Assembly (NCBI RefSeq): GCF_009908165.1
Contig: NZ_JAAAUC010000011.1
Location: forward strand, 62,001 to 126,000
Source of the DNA: Frigidibacter albus
GTDB taxonomy: Bacteria > Pseudomonadota > Alphaproteobacteria > Rhodobacterales > Rhodobacteraceae
Reading direction: 5' to 3'
DNA length: 64,000 nt
Each line of letters opens with the position of its first letter. Positions within the stretch are counted from its first letter, which is position 1. The notes under the pieces were generated by a model. It was not told the DNA's origin and did not search any database. It worked only from the letters and a program-made list of their open reading frames with translations. Shown here piece after piece: positions 43,981-52,707 of the stretch. The position numbers and the translations under genes were made by a program.

Positions 43981-44684
43981 CCTTCCGTTCCCGGCAGGTG
44001 CCGCATCATCACCATCCGCGATTGCGAGGCGAATTCGCGCCGCCACAGCACATAGATCGTGGCGGTGGCCGAGATCAGCAGCGGCACCGACCCCAGCAGC
44101 CAGGGCAGCGCGCCGAGCGAGAAGTAGACCGACCGCAGCCCCGCGTTGAAATTCTTGGCGGCCTGGATGTTGACCTCTGCCGCCTGCGCCGCGCGGGGTA
44201 GGGCGGCCGGATGCTCGGGATCGTTCGGCACTGCCGCCATCAGGATCGCACAATAGCCGAACAGCCGGTGCGCCCAGACGAATTTCAGGAAGGCATCGAC
44301 CACGAACAGCAAGATCACCAGGATCTTGATCTCCCACACCCCGGCCGGGGCCTCGGCCTGCGCCAGATCGCGGGCCAGCCCCGACAGCTGGTCGGCATTG
44401 CCGATCAGGGCAATGCCGCCGCCGATCGACAGCATCGTCGCCGACACGAAGAAGGTGGTGCCCTGCCGCAGGCTGCCGATGATGTTGCCATCGAAGATGC
44501 GCGGGCTGCGGGTCACGAACTCCACCATCCACGCCTTGCGGAAGTCGCGCATCAGCACCGAGACCGAGGGCTTGCCTGCCGGCGGACGCTCGATCACGCG
44601 CCCGACCACCCACCAGCCCACAAAGAGCCAGAGAAGCGCGACGGCATCGAGCGGGCCGAAATGGAACAGGTGGTTCAGGATCAT
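43977..44684 (-). CDS. DUF599 domain membrane protein
   Basis: The 235-residue protein has about four membrane segments and the DUF599 signature (RDFRKAWMVEFVTRSPRIFDGN, then NADQLSGLARDL and FVWAHRLFGYCAILMA). The function of the family is unknown. The start at 44684 is the first ATG giving the family N-terminus. It converges with the preceding large membrane protein, the two stops overlapping by four bases, and is divergent from glcD with 97 bases between starts. Confidence 0.82.
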   Translation of the reverse strand: MILNHLFHFGPLDAVALLWLFVGWWVVGRVIERPPAGKPSVSVLMRDFRKAWMVEFVTRSPRIFDGNIIGSLRQGTTFFVSATMLSIGGGIALIGNADQLSGLARDLAQAEAPAGVWEIKILVILLFVVDAFLKFVWAHRLFGYCAILMAAVPNDPEHPAALPRAAQAAEVNIQAAKNFNAGLRSVYFSLGALPWLLGSVPLLISATATIYVLWRREFASQSRMVMMRHLPGTEG

Positions 44685-44781
44685 CCGTGCAGCGTAGCGG
44701 GCGAGGGATCGCTTGCCAAATGCCAAAATTGGTCATATTACCTTACCGCATCGCCAGCCATGCCACCGGAGGATTCCCCCC

Positions 44782-46215
44782 GTGCAGATGCCCGCCCCAG
44801 ATGCCCGCACCCTTGGCCGCAAACCCGTCATCGTCGCGCGGCTGCGCGAGGTCTTGCCCGCCGATGCGGTGATCGACGATCCGGTGGAGCTGCGCGCCTA
44901 TGAATGCGATGCGCTGGCCGCCTATCGCTGCCCACCGCTCGCCGCCATCCTGCCGCGCAGCACCGCCGAGGTCGCCGCCGCGCTGAAGGTCTGCCTCGCC
45001 GAGGGCGTCAAGGTGGTGCCGCGCGGGGCAGGGACCAGCCTTGCGGGCGGCGCGATGCCGTCAGAGGACAGCGTGATCCTTGGCATCGCGCGGATGACCC
45101 GGGTGCTGGAGGTGGACTATGCCGACCGCATCATCCGGGTCGAGGCGGGGCGCACCAACCTCTCGGTGACCGGGGCGATCGAATCCGATGGCTTCTTCTA
45201 CGCCCCCGACCCTTCCAGCCAGCTTGCCTGCGCCATCGCGGGGAACATCGCCATGAACTCCGGCGGGGCGCATTGCCTGAAATACGGGGTCACGACCAAC
45301 AACCTGCTGGGCGTCACGCTGGTGACAATGGCGGGCGAGGTGCTGGAGATCGGCGGCGCGCATCTCGATGCGCCGGGGCTGGACCTTCTGGGGGTGATCT
45401 GCGGATCGGAAGGCCAACTTGGCGTGGTGACGGAGGCGACCCTGCGCATCCTCGCCAAGCCCGAGGGCGCCCTGCCGGTGCTGATCGGGTTCGACTCCTC
45501 GGAAGTGGCGGGCGCTTGCGTCGCCGACATCATCCGCGCCGGGGTTCTGCCCGTCGCCATCGAGTTCATGGACCGCCCCTGCATCCGCGCCACCGAGGAT
45601 TTCGCCCATGCCGGCTATCCCGATTGCGAGGCGCTGCTGATCATCGAGGTCGAGGGCTCCCCCGCCGAGATTGACGAGCAGCTGGGCCTGATCCGCACGA
45701 TTGCCGAGCGGCACTCGCCCGTAGAGTTCCGCGAAAGCCGGTCCGAGGAGGAATCCAAGCGCATCTGGCTGGGCCGCAAGTCGGCCTTCGGCGCCATGGG
45801 GCAGATCAACGATTACATGTGCCTTGACGGCACCATCCCGGTGTCGGCCCTGCCCCGGGTGCTGCGCCGCATCGGCGAGCTGTCCGCCGAATACGGGCTG
45901 GAAGTGGCCAATGTCTTCCATGCCGGCGACGGCAACATGCATCCGCTGATCCTCTACCACGCCAACACGCCCGGCCAGCTGGAGCTGTGCGAGAAGCTGG
46001 GCGCCGAGATCCTGACGCTGTGCGTCGAGGTCGGCGGTTGCCTGACCGGCGAGCATGGCGTGGGCATCGAGAAGCGCGACCTGATGACCGTGCAGTTCAC
46101 CCCCGCGGATCTGGAGGCGCAGATGCGCGTCAAGGATGTGTTCGACCCGGCCTGGCTGCTGAACCCGGCCAAGGTGTTCCCGCTGGCGGCCAGCGCCGGC
46201 CGCCGCGGCAACTGA
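44782..46215 (+). CDS. glcD: Glycolate oxidase FAD-binding subunit GlcD
   Basis: The 477-residue product is a PCMH-type FAD oxidoreductase: PRGAGTSLAGGAMP contacts the flavin diphosphate, AIAGNIAMNSGGAHCLKYG follows, and the C-terminal FHAGDGNMHP and CLTGEHGVGIEKRD carry the active-site histidines. GlcD with GlcE and GlcF oxidizes glycolate to glyoxylate, feeding electrons to the respiratory chain. A GTG start at 44782 is chosen because GGAGG (44768-44772) is nine bases before it; an ATG at 44788 is also possible. The operon order is glcD-glcE-small membrane gene-glcF. Confidence 0.93.
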   Translation: MQMPAPDARTLGRKPVIVARLREVLPADAVIDDPVELRAYECDALAAYRCPPLAAILPRSTAEVAAALKVCLAEGVKVVPRGAGTSLAGGAMPSEDSVILGIARMTRVLEVDYADRIIRVEAGRTNLSVTGAIESDGFFYAPDPSSQLACAIAGNIAMNSGGAHCLKYGVTTNNLLGVTLVTMAGEVLEIGGAHLDAPGLDLLGVICGSEGQLGVVTEATLRILAKPEGALPVLIGFDSSEVAGACVADIIRAGVLPVAIEFMDRPCIRATEDFAHAGYPDCEALLIIEVEGSPAEIDEQLGLIRTIAERHSPVEFRESRSEEESKRIWLGRKSAFGAMGQINDYMCLDGTIPVSALPRVLRRIGELSAEYGLEVANVFHAGDGNMHPLILYHANTPGQLELCEKLGAEILTLCVEVGGCLTGEHGVGIEKRDLMTVQFTPADLEAQMRVKDVFDPAWLLNPAKVFPLAASAGRRGN

Positions 46216-46227
46216 CAGGAGACCGGC

Positions 46228-47322
46228 GTGCGCCCCACAACCGAAGACGATCTGGCGGCCCTTGTGCGCGGCGCCACAGGCCCCTTGCGCGTGCAGGGCG
46301 GCGGCACGCGCGGCCCCTTGGCCGAGGGTGATGTGCTGGAAACCGCCGGCCTGAGCGGCATCGTGCTCTACGAACCCGCCGCGCTGACGCTGGTGGTCCG
46401 CGCCGGCACCCCGCTGGCCGAGGTTCAGGCGGCCCTTGCCGCCGAAGACCAGCGCCTGCCGTTCGAGCCGGGGGAGATGGGCGGACTGCTGGGCCGCCCC
46501 GGCGACTCCACCATCGGCGGCGTGGTCGCCACCAACGCCTCCGGCCCGCGCCGGGTGCAGGCGGGCGCCTGCCGTGACAGCCTGATCGGGGTGCGCTTTG
46601 TCGATGGCCGTGGCACGGTCATCAAGAACGGCGGCCGGGTGATGAAGAACGTCACCGGCTATGACCTCGTCAAGCTGCTGGCCGGCAGCCACGGCACCCT
46701 TGGCGTGCTGACCGAGGTCGCGTTCAAACTGCAACCCATCCCGCCCGCCACCGCCACGCTGATCCTGCCGGGCCTGACGCCGGCCCGCGCCGTGGCGGCG
46801 ATGTCGGCCGCGCTCGGCTCGCCCTTCGACGTGACCGGCGCCGCGCATCTGCCGGGCACCGGCACCCTGATCCGGCTGGAGGGACTGGCCGCCTCCATCG
46901 CCTACCGGGTGGACCGGCTTCTGGTGGCGCTGGCGCCCTTCGGGCAGGCGGTGGTCGAACGTGATCCCGCCGCCGCTGCCGCCCTGTGGCAGCAGGTCCG
47001 CGACGCCGCGCCCTTCCACGGGCGCGAGGGCGATGTGTGGCGCATTTCGGTGCGCCCTTCCGATGGCCCCGAAGTCGCGGCCCGGCTGGGGGGCGAGGTG
47101 GTGATGGACTGGGGCGGCGGGCTGATCTGGGCCCTCTACCCCGCAGGTATGGACGCACGCGCGCAGCTGGCGGGGATTGCTGGCCATGCGACCCGTGTGC
47201 GCGGCGCCTCCGCCAACGTGCCCGCCGCAGCGCCCGAACCTGCCCCCGTAGCGGCCCTGACGGCCGCCCTGCGCGCGCAGTTCGACCCGCGCGGGATCCT
47301 GAACGGGGAAGCAAGCCAATGA
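46228..47322 (+). CDS. glcE: Glycolate oxidase subunit GlcE
   Basis: The 364-residue product is the second, shorter FAD-binding subunit of glycolate oxidase, with LRVQGGGTRGPL near residue 20, RPGDSTIGGVVATNASGPRR, and KNVTGYDLVKLLAGSHGTLG. It lacks the C-terminal catalytic cap of GlcD, as is normal for GlcE. It starts with GTG at 46228 behind an ACAGGAG site, 12 bases after glcD. The next small gene starts within its stop (ATGA). Confidence 0.92.
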   Translation: MRPTTEDDLAALVRGATGPLRVQGGGTRGPLAEGDVLETAGLSGIVLYEPAALTLVVRAGTPLAEVQAALAAEDQRLPFEPGEMGGLLGRPGDSTIGGVVATNASGPRRVQAGACRDSLIGVRFVDGRGTVIKNGGRVMKNVTGYDLVKLLAGSHGTLGVLTEVAFKLQPIPPATATLILPGLTPARAVAAMSAALGSPFDVTGAAHLPGTGTLIRLEGLAASIAYRVDRLLVALAPFGQAVVERDPAAAAALWQQVRDAAPFHGREGDVWRISVRPSDGPEVAARLGGEVVMDWGGGLIWALYPAGMDARAQLAGIAGHATRVRGASANVPAAAPEPAPVAALTAALRAQFDPRGILNGEASQ

Positions 47323-47636
47323 TGGTGGGTATCTATCTGGGCCTGCCAGCGGCGGTCTTCCTCGCGCTCGCCGCGATCCCCATGCGCCGGACGCTCATTG
47401 GCTTCGGAGTGGCGCTGCTGGCGCTCGCAGCCCTCTGGTGGGTGGCGAAGGATGACACCACCGAATACGGCAGCGCCCTGGCGATCATGCTGACCATCGC
47501 GTTCATCGCAGCGGCGCTGGCGCAGGGCATCCGCCGCCTGCTGCCCACGGGCCGCCCGGTCTGGGTCTATCCGCTGCTGGTGATCGCGGTGCTGGCGGGC
47601 GCCGCCATGCCCGCCAAGACAATGCTGGGATTGTGA
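47319..47636 (+). CDS. Small three-helix membrane protein inside the glc operon
   Basis: This 105-residue protein is almost entirely hydrophobic, with membrane segments at about 4-23, 25-44 (GFGVALLALAALWWVA), 50-70 and a last one near 85-100. I do not recognise the family. It is translationally coupled to glcE (ATGA overlap) and ends seven bases before glcF, so it is made together with glycolate oxidase. A role in anchoring the oxidase or in substrate movement is possible but only a guess. A second ATG directly follows the first. Confidence 0.75.
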   Translation: MMVGIYLGLPAAVFLALAAIPMRRTLIGFGVALLALAALWWVAKDDTTEYGSALAIMLTIAFIAAALAQGIRRLLPTGRPVWVYPLLVIAVLAGAAMPAKTMLGL

Positions 47637-47643
47637 GGGGCTG

Positions 47644-48927
47644 ATGCAGACGAATTTCACGCCAGAGCAGCTGCAAGACCCCGGCATCGCCCGGGCCAAC
47701 GAAATCCTGCGGGCCTGCGTGCATTGCGGGTTCTGCACCGCGACCTGCCCCACCTATCAGGTGCTGGGGGATGAGCTCGACAGCCCCCGCGGCCGCATCT
47801 ACCTGATCAAGGAGATGCTGGAATCCGGCCGCCCCGCCGATGAAAAGACCGTCAAGCATATCGACCGCTGCCTGTCCTGCCTTGCCTGCATGACCACCTG
47901 CCCCTCGGGCGTGCATTACATGCATCTGGTGGACCATGCCCGCGCCCATATCGAGGCGACCTACAAGCGCCCGTTGATGGACCGGATGCTGCGCCGGGTG
48001 CTGGCCGCCGTCATCCCCTATCCGGGCCGCTTCCGCCTTGCGCTGCTGGGGGCCAAGATGGCCCGGCCTTTCGCGCGGCTGCTGCCCGACGCAAGGCTGC
48101 GCGCGATGGTGGCGATGGCGCCCAGACAGGTGCCCCCGGTCAGCCGCAACGACGATCCGCAGACCTTCCCGGCCACGGGCGCGCGCAAGATGCGCGTCGC
48201 GCTGCTGACCGGCTGCGCGCAGAAGGCGCTGAACACCGACATCAATGACGCCACCATCCGCCTGCTGCGGCGGCTGGGATGTGAGGTGGTGGTGGCCCGC
48301 GGCATGGGCTGCTGCGGGGCGCTGACCCATCACATGGGCCGGGTCGATGACAGCCACCACCAGGCCGCGGCGAACATCCATGCCTGGATGGGCGAGAAGG
48401 CGGCGGGCGGGCTCGATGCCATCGTGATCAACACCAGCGGCTGCGGAACCACGGTCAAGGATTACGGCCACATGTTCCGCAATGACCCCCTGGCGGCGCA
48501 GGCGGCCGAGGTCTCGAAGCTGGCTTGCGACATTTCCGAATTGCTGGTGCGGGTCGGGCTCCCCGCGGGCGCGCCGCAGGGGATGCGCGTCGCCTATCAC
48601 GCCGCCTGTTCGCTGCAGCACGGCCAGCAGGTCAAGACCGCGCCCAAGGATCTGCTGAAGGCGGCGGGGTTCGAGGTGGTGGAACCGGCGGACAGCCATC
48701 TGTGCTGCGGCTCGGCCGGCACCTACAACCTGCTGCAGCCCGAAATTTCGGGCGAGCTGCAGCGCCGCAAGGTGCAGACGCTGGAGGCGAAGGCGCCCGA
48801 CGTGATCGCGGCGGGGAATATCGGCTGCATGATGCAGATCGGCTCGGCCACCGGCATCCCGGTCGTGCATACGGTCGAGCTGCTGGACTGGGCGACAGGG
48901 GGACCACGGCCGCGCGCGCTGGCGTAA
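47644..48927 (+). CDS. glcF: Glycolate oxidase iron-sulfur subunit GlcF
   Basis: The 427-residue product has two 4Fe-4S motifs, CVHCGFCTATCPTY (from about residue 22) and CLSCLACMTTCPSG (about residue 75). Two CCG-type domains follow (GMGCCGALTHHMG and CCGSAGTYNLLQPE), the pattern of the electron-transfer subunit of glycolate oxidase. It passes electrons from GlcDE to the quinone pool. It ends the glc operon; a CTGG-rich spacer follows. Confidence 0.93.
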   Translation: MQTNFTPEQLQDPGIARANEILRACVHCGFCTATCPTYQVLGDELDSPRGRIYLIKEMLESGRPADEKTVKHIDRCLSCLACMTTCPSGVHYMHLVDHARAHIEATYKRPLMDRMLRRVLAAVIPYPGRFRLALLGAKMARPFARLLPDARLRAMVAMAPRQVPPVSRNDDPQTFPATGARKMRVALLTGCAQKALNTDINDATIRLLRRLGCEVVVARGMGCCGALTHHMGRVDDSHHQAAANIHAWMGEKAAGGLDAIVINTSGCGTTVKDYGHMFRNDPLAAQAAEVSKLACDISELLVRVGLPAGAPQGMRVAYHAACSLQHGQQVKTAPKDLLKAAGFEVVEPADSHLCCGSAGTYNLLQPEISGELQRRKVQTLEAKAPDVIAAGNIGCMMQIGSATGIPVVHTVELLDWATGGPRPRALA

Positions 48928-49168
48928 GCTGGCTGGGGGCTGGCGGCAGAGTGGCGATGCTGGCGCGAGGGCTGGCGTGGCGATCTGCTGGCGGGCTGCT
49001 GCTGGCGATGGGCTGGCTGCGGGCTGGCACAAAGGCTGGCTGGCGCTGGCAAATGCTGGCGGTGCGGCGGTGATCTGCCTTGCGGTCTTGCGCGCTGCCT
49101 GACCCCTCAAGGTCGGTGGCTGGCTGGATCGCAGGGAAAGTGCACTGGCGGGCTGGCGGTGGCTGGCT
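48920..49168 (+). repeat. CTGG-rich low-complexity island downstream of glcF
   Basis: The tetramer CTGG occurs about 19 times in roughly 250 bases, mostly as GCTGGC or GCTGGCGG, all on the plus strand and irregularly spaced. The 424-base spacer 48928-49351 otherwise holds no gene I can support. A 38-codon frame at 48957-49073 (Trp/Arg-rich product) exists inside it but has only a poor ribosome-binding site. Confidence 0.7.
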
Positions 49169-49351
49169 TGCTATGCTCGGTACTCTGATATCCTGCGCGC
49201 CCCGCCGCGCCCATGCGACACCCGCGCCCGACCGAAACGCTAAGGCACTGGCGCCGGACGGCAAAACCAGCGCTCGCAGACAGCCCCGCCCGCGGCCATA
49301 ATCTTGCCTCACGCCGCCGGTAACCCGGAAGCAAGCCAGCCCGGATTCCCC

Positions 49352-50176
49352 ATGCCCCTGATCGCCCGTCTGTCCCTGCCTGCCCTCTGTGCCCTGCTGG
49401 CCTTGGCTCTGCTTGGCCCGGCCACGGCAAAGGACTCTGCCCTGCGTTCGCTGACCACCGGCGACGATACCCGCGGCTGGGAGGCGGTGGGGCGCATCGA
49501 CCTGGGCGGGCGCGGCTTCTGCACCGGCGCGCTGATCGCGCCCGATCTGGTGCTGACCGCGGCGCATTGCCTTTTTGACAAGACCAACGGCCAGCGGTTC
49601 GAGGCGGCGGATATGGAGTTCCTCGCCGGCTGGCGGCAGGGCCGCGCGGCGGCCTATCGCAAGGTGCGGCGCGCCGTCGCCCATCCCGACTACATCTACC
49701 AGACCAGCGCCGATCTGGACCGCGTCGGCCATGACCTTGCGCTGCTGGAGCTGGAGCAGCCGATCCGCCTGCCCTCGATCCAGCCCTTCGCCACCGACCT
49801 GCAGCCCCGCCGCGGCGATGAGGTGGGCGTGGTCTCCTACGCGATGGACCGGGCCGAGGCGCCCTCCTTGCAGGAATATTGCGAGGTGCTGGACCGGCAG
49901 GGCGAGGTGCTGGTGCTGGGATGCGAGGTCGATTTCGGTGCCTCGGGCGCGCCGATCTTCAGCATCAGGGACGGCGTGGCCCGCATCGTGTCGGTCGTCT
50001 CGGCCAAGGCCGAGGTCGAGGGCCGCCCCGTCGCGCTTGGCACCGCGCTTGCCGGCCCGCTGACCCAGCTGCGCGCGGTGATGGCGGGGGCGGTGCTGCC
50101 GGTCTCGGGCCAGGTCTTCCGCCGCGGCGCGGGCGAGGGCGCCGTCTCGGGCGGCGCGAAATTCGTGCGGCCCTGA
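49352..50176 (+). CDS. Secreted trypsin-like serine peptidase
   Basis: The 274-residue product has a signal peptide (about 1-25) and a chymotrypsin-fold domain with the triad visible: His72 in TAAHC, Asp128 in GHDLALLEL and Ser198 in DFGASGAPIF. The usual GDSGGP reads GASGAP, so the aspartate next to the catalytic serine is replaced by Ala197. Cysteines in FCTG/AAHC and EYC/GCE suggest two disulfides. It is probably periplasmic or secreted; its substrate is unknown. The start at 49352 gives a clean signal peptide. Confidence 0.85.
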   Translation: MPLIARLSLPALCALLALALLGPATAKDSALRSLTTGDDTRGWEAVGRIDLGGRGFCTGALIAPDLVLTAAHCLFDKTNGQRFEAADMEFLAGWRQGRAAAYRKVRRAVAHPDYIYQTSADLDRVGHDLALLELEQPIRLPSIQPFATDLQPRRGDEVGVVSYAMDRAEAPSLQEYCEVLDRQGEVLVLGCEVDFGASGAPIFSIRDGVARIVSVVSAKAEVEGRPVALGTALAGPLTQLRAVMAGAVLPVSGQVFRRGAGEGAVSGGAKFVRP

Positions 50177-50313
50177 GCCGCGGCAGCCTCTTGAACGCGC
50201 CTGCCCACGATCCCATTTTTGCGAAGTCGGGATGCCGCAATCGGGTTCCGGCACTGCAACCGTCCCTGCCGCCAGATGCGGTGGGGCCCAGCATCGCTCA
50301 ATGGAGGATGACT

Positions 50314-50802
50314 ATGCGTAACGTTGATATGGCGCCGCTTTACCGAGCAACCGTCGGTTTCGACCGGATCGCCGACCTGATGGACCGGGTTCTGGCCGCC
50401 GATGTCGCCCAGCCGACCTACCCCCCCTACAATATCGAAAAGACCGCCGAGAATGCCTATCGCATCTCGATTGCCGTCGCGGGCTTCGCCGCCGATGAAC
50501 TGGCGGTCGAGGTCAAGGACGGCGCGCTGATCGTTGCCGCCAAGAGGGCCGCCGAGGAAACCGGGCGCACCTACCTGCACCGCGGCATCGCCACCCGTGC
50601 CTTCGAACGCCGCTTCGCGCTGGCCGATCATGTCCGCGTCACCGGTGCCGCGCATGGCGACGGGATGCTGCACATCGACCTGGTGCGCGAGATCCCCGAG
50701 GCGCTGAAGCCCCGCCGGATCGAGATCGCCCGCACCAGCCCGGCCCAGACCTCGCTTGAAACGACGGTCGAGGCGAAGGCGCTGGAAACCCCGCAGCACT
50801 GA
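50314..50802 (+). CDS. Small heat-shock protein Hsp20
   Basis: The 162-residue product has an alpha-crystallin domain: PYNIEKTAENAYRISIAVAGF, the EVKDGALIVAAK loop and YLHRGIATRAFERRFAL, as in IbpA-type proteins. It is an ATP-independent holdase that protects unfolded proteins. The start at 50314 is favoured because TGGAGG (50302-50306) is seven bases away; the in-frame ATG at 50308 lies too close. No ROSE-type thermometer was identified in the 137-base leader. A strong terminator follows. Confidence 0.92.
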   Translation: MRNVDMAPLYRATVGFDRIADLMDRVLAADVAQPTYPPYNIEKTAENAYRISIAVAGFAADELAVEVKDGALIVAAKRAAEETGRTYLHRGIATRAFERRFALADHVRVTGAAHGDGMLHIDLVREIPEALKPRRIEIARTSPAQTSLETTVEAKALETPQH

Positions 50803-50816
50803 CCCGCTGAAACGAC

Positions 50817-50846
50817 AAGGGGCGCGCCACAAGGCGCGCCCCTTTT
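50817..50846. terminator. Bidirectional intrinsic terminator
   Basis: AAGGGGCGCGCC (50817-50828) pairs perfectly with GGCGCGCCCCTT (50833-50844) around ACAA and is followed by TT, making a TTTT run. It lies between the convergent hsp20 and succinate-semialdehyde dehydrogenase genes and can serve hsp20 strongly and the other gene more weakly. Confidence 0.85.
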
Positions 50847-50860
50847 GCTGTGCGGCCCGG

Positions 50861-52339
50861 TCAGACCGACAGGCAGATATACTTCATCTCGAGGTAATCC
50901 TCGATCCCGTGGCGGCTGCCCTCGCGCCCCAGCCCCGATTGCTTGACCCCGCCGAACGGCGCCACCTCGGTCGAGATGATGCCGGTGTTGACCCCGACGA
51001 TCCCGTATTCCAGCGCCTCCTGCACGCGGGTGATGCGGCCGATGTCGCGGGCGTAGAAATAGCTGGCGAGGCCAAAGATCGTGGCATTGGCCTTGGCGAT
51101 CACCTCATCCTCGGTGTCGAAGTGGAACAGCGGTGCCAGTGGCCCGAAGGTTTCCTCGGTCGACACCTTCATGTCATCGGTTACCCCCGTCACCACGGTC
51201 GGCTGGAAGAACGTGCCCCCAAGCGCATGCCGCTTGCCGCCCGTCACCACCTGCCCGCCGCCCTTCAGCACATCGGCGATATGCTCCTCGACCTTTGCCA
51301 CCGCATCCGCGTTGATCAGCGGGCCGGCCTCGGTGCCCACTTCCAGCCCGTCGCCGACCTTCAGCTTTTCCACCGCCGCCGACAGCTTGGCGGCAAAGGC
51401 GTCATAGACCCCGGCCTGCACATAGATGCGGTTGGCGCAGACGCAGGTCTGGCCGTTGTTGCGGAACTTCGACGCCATCGCGCCCTGCACCGCGGCATCG
51501 AGATCGGCATCGTCGAACACGATGAAGGGCGCGTTGCCCCCCAGCTCCATCGAGCATTTCATCACCTGATCGGCCGCCTGCCGCAGCAAGATGCGCCCGA
51601 CCTCGGTGCTGCCGGTGAAGGTCAGCTTGCGGACCGCATGGTTCTCGCAGAACTCCTTGCCGATATCGGAGGATTTCTTCGAGGTGATCACCGAGAAGAT
51701 CCCGGCGGGCAGACCCGCCCGTTCCCCCAGCACCGCCAGCGCCAGCGCCGAGAGCGGGGTTTCCGCCGCGGGCCGTGCGACGAAGCCGCAGCCCGCCGCC
51801 AGCGCCGGGCCGCATTTGCGGGTGATCATCGCATTGGGGAAGTTCCAGGGCGTGATCGAGCCCACCACGCCGATGGGCTGCTTGATCACCGTGATCCGCT
51901 TGTCGCGCATATGGCCGGGAATGGTCTCGCCATAGATGCGCTTGGCCTCTTCGCCGAACCATTCGATGAAGGCCGCGCCATAGGCGATCTCGCCCTTGGC
52001 CTCGGCCAGCGGCTTGCCCATCTCGGCGGTCAGGATGCGGCCGAGGTCGTCCTGATTCGCCATCATCAGGTCGAACCACTTGCGCATCACCTGCGCCCGC
52101 TCCTTGCCGGTGCGGGCGGCCCACTCCTTCTGCGCCACCTCGGCGGCGGCAATGGCGCGGGCAGTCTCGGCGCGGCCAAGGTCGGGGACGGAGCAGATCA
52201 CATCGCCGCGGGCCGGGTTGGTCACGTCGAAGGTGCTGCCATCATCGGCATCGATCCACGCGCCGGCGACATAGGCCTTGGTGGCCAGCAGCGAGGGATC
52301 CTTGAGCAGGGCGCGCAGATCGGTAACGGAATCGAGCAT
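50861..52339 (-). CDS. gabD: NAD(P)-dependent succinate-semialdehyde dehydrogenase
   Basis: The 492-residue enzyme oxidizes succinate semialdehyde to succinate, the last step of GABA degradation. It has the aldehyde dehydrogenase signatures TPWNFPNAMITRK, FTGSTEVGR, the catalytic glutamate in MELGGNAPFIVFDDAD and the catalytic cysteine in NNGQTCVCANR. The second cysteine two residues later is typical of GabD and its redox switch. Length is normal. The hairpin-rich stretch 52407-52654 lies upstream of its start. Annotation as GabD rests on overall resemblance; a related semialdehyde substrate is possible. Confidence 0.9.
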   Translation of the reverse strand: MLDSVTDLRALLKDPSLLATKAYVAGAWIDADDGSTFDVTNPARGDVICSVPDLGRAETARAIAAAEVAQKEWAARTGKERAQVMRKWFDLMMANQDDLGRILTAEMGKPLAEAKGEIAYGAAFIEWFGEEAKRIYGETIPGHMRDKRITVIKQPIGVVGSITPWNFPNAMITRKCGPALAAGCGFVARPAAETPLSALALAVLGERAGLPAGIFSVITSKKSSDIGKEFCENHAVRKLTFTGSTEVGRILLRQAADQVMKCSMELGGNAPFIVFDDADLDAAVQGAMASKFRNNGQTCVCANRIYVQAGVYDAFAAKLSAAVEKLKVGDGLEVGTEAGPLINADAVAKVEEHIADVLKGGGQVVTGGKRHALGGTFFQPTVVTGVTDDMKVSTEETFGPLAPLFHFDTEDEVIAKANATIFGLASYFYARDIGRITRVQEALEYGIVGVNTGIISTEVAPFGGVKQSGLGREGSRHGIEDYLEMKYICLSV

Positions 52340-52406
52340 GGAAACCTCCAGTCATCTTGGGTTACCCCGATCATGAGCATTTCGGGTGGGGAGTGTCCAG
52401 CGGTGG

Positions 52407-52654
52407 GCCGGGGTAGGTGAGCCCCGGCGGCCAAGACCTGCCCGGACTCCGCTACGAACCTCGCACGGCTCAACTCGGGCGGGGGCGAGGCACTGCCTCG
52501 CCCCCGCCCGGTGCGGGACATGTCCCCCGGAGCCGCTGGCCGCACAAGACCGACTGAGGCCAGCGCCCGCCCGGTTGGGCGCTGGCCGGGCCTTTGAGGC
52601 CCGTCCGGTGCAAATGGACATGGTACCGCGTGGCGAAGGCGATGGCCTTCGCCA
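52407..52654. other. Hairpin-dense noncoding stretch upstream of gabD
   Basis: This 248-base region in the 368-base spacer between gabD and the P1 peptidase gene contains five clean stems. GCCGGGG/CCCCGGC lies at 52407-52428 and a 17-base perfect inverted repeat with a one-base centre at 52476-52510. The others are GCCAGCGCCC/GGGCGCTGGC (52559-52586), CGGGCCT/AGGCCCG (52587-52603) and TGGCGAAGGC/GCCTTCGCCA (52631-52654). An additional stem, 52534-52541 with 52558-52565, competes with the third. No credible coding frame is seen. It may be a structured leader of gabD, a small RNA or a palindromic repeat; which is unknown. Confidence 0.55.
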
Positions 52655-52707
52655 ATGAGAGCGGGGAAGGCGGCCTGGCTGCATGAGGTGGAGGTTGCGG
52701 CAACGCC

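Noticed and set aside
44728-44742. ATTGGTCATATTACC as a GntR/FadR-type operator before glcD
   Set aside because: The half-sites GGT and ACC are separated by six bases rather than the usual three, so the match is too weak.
48957-49073. 38-codon frame in the CTGG island as a real small gene
   Set aside because: The start has no convincing ribosome-binding site and the sequence is low complexity.
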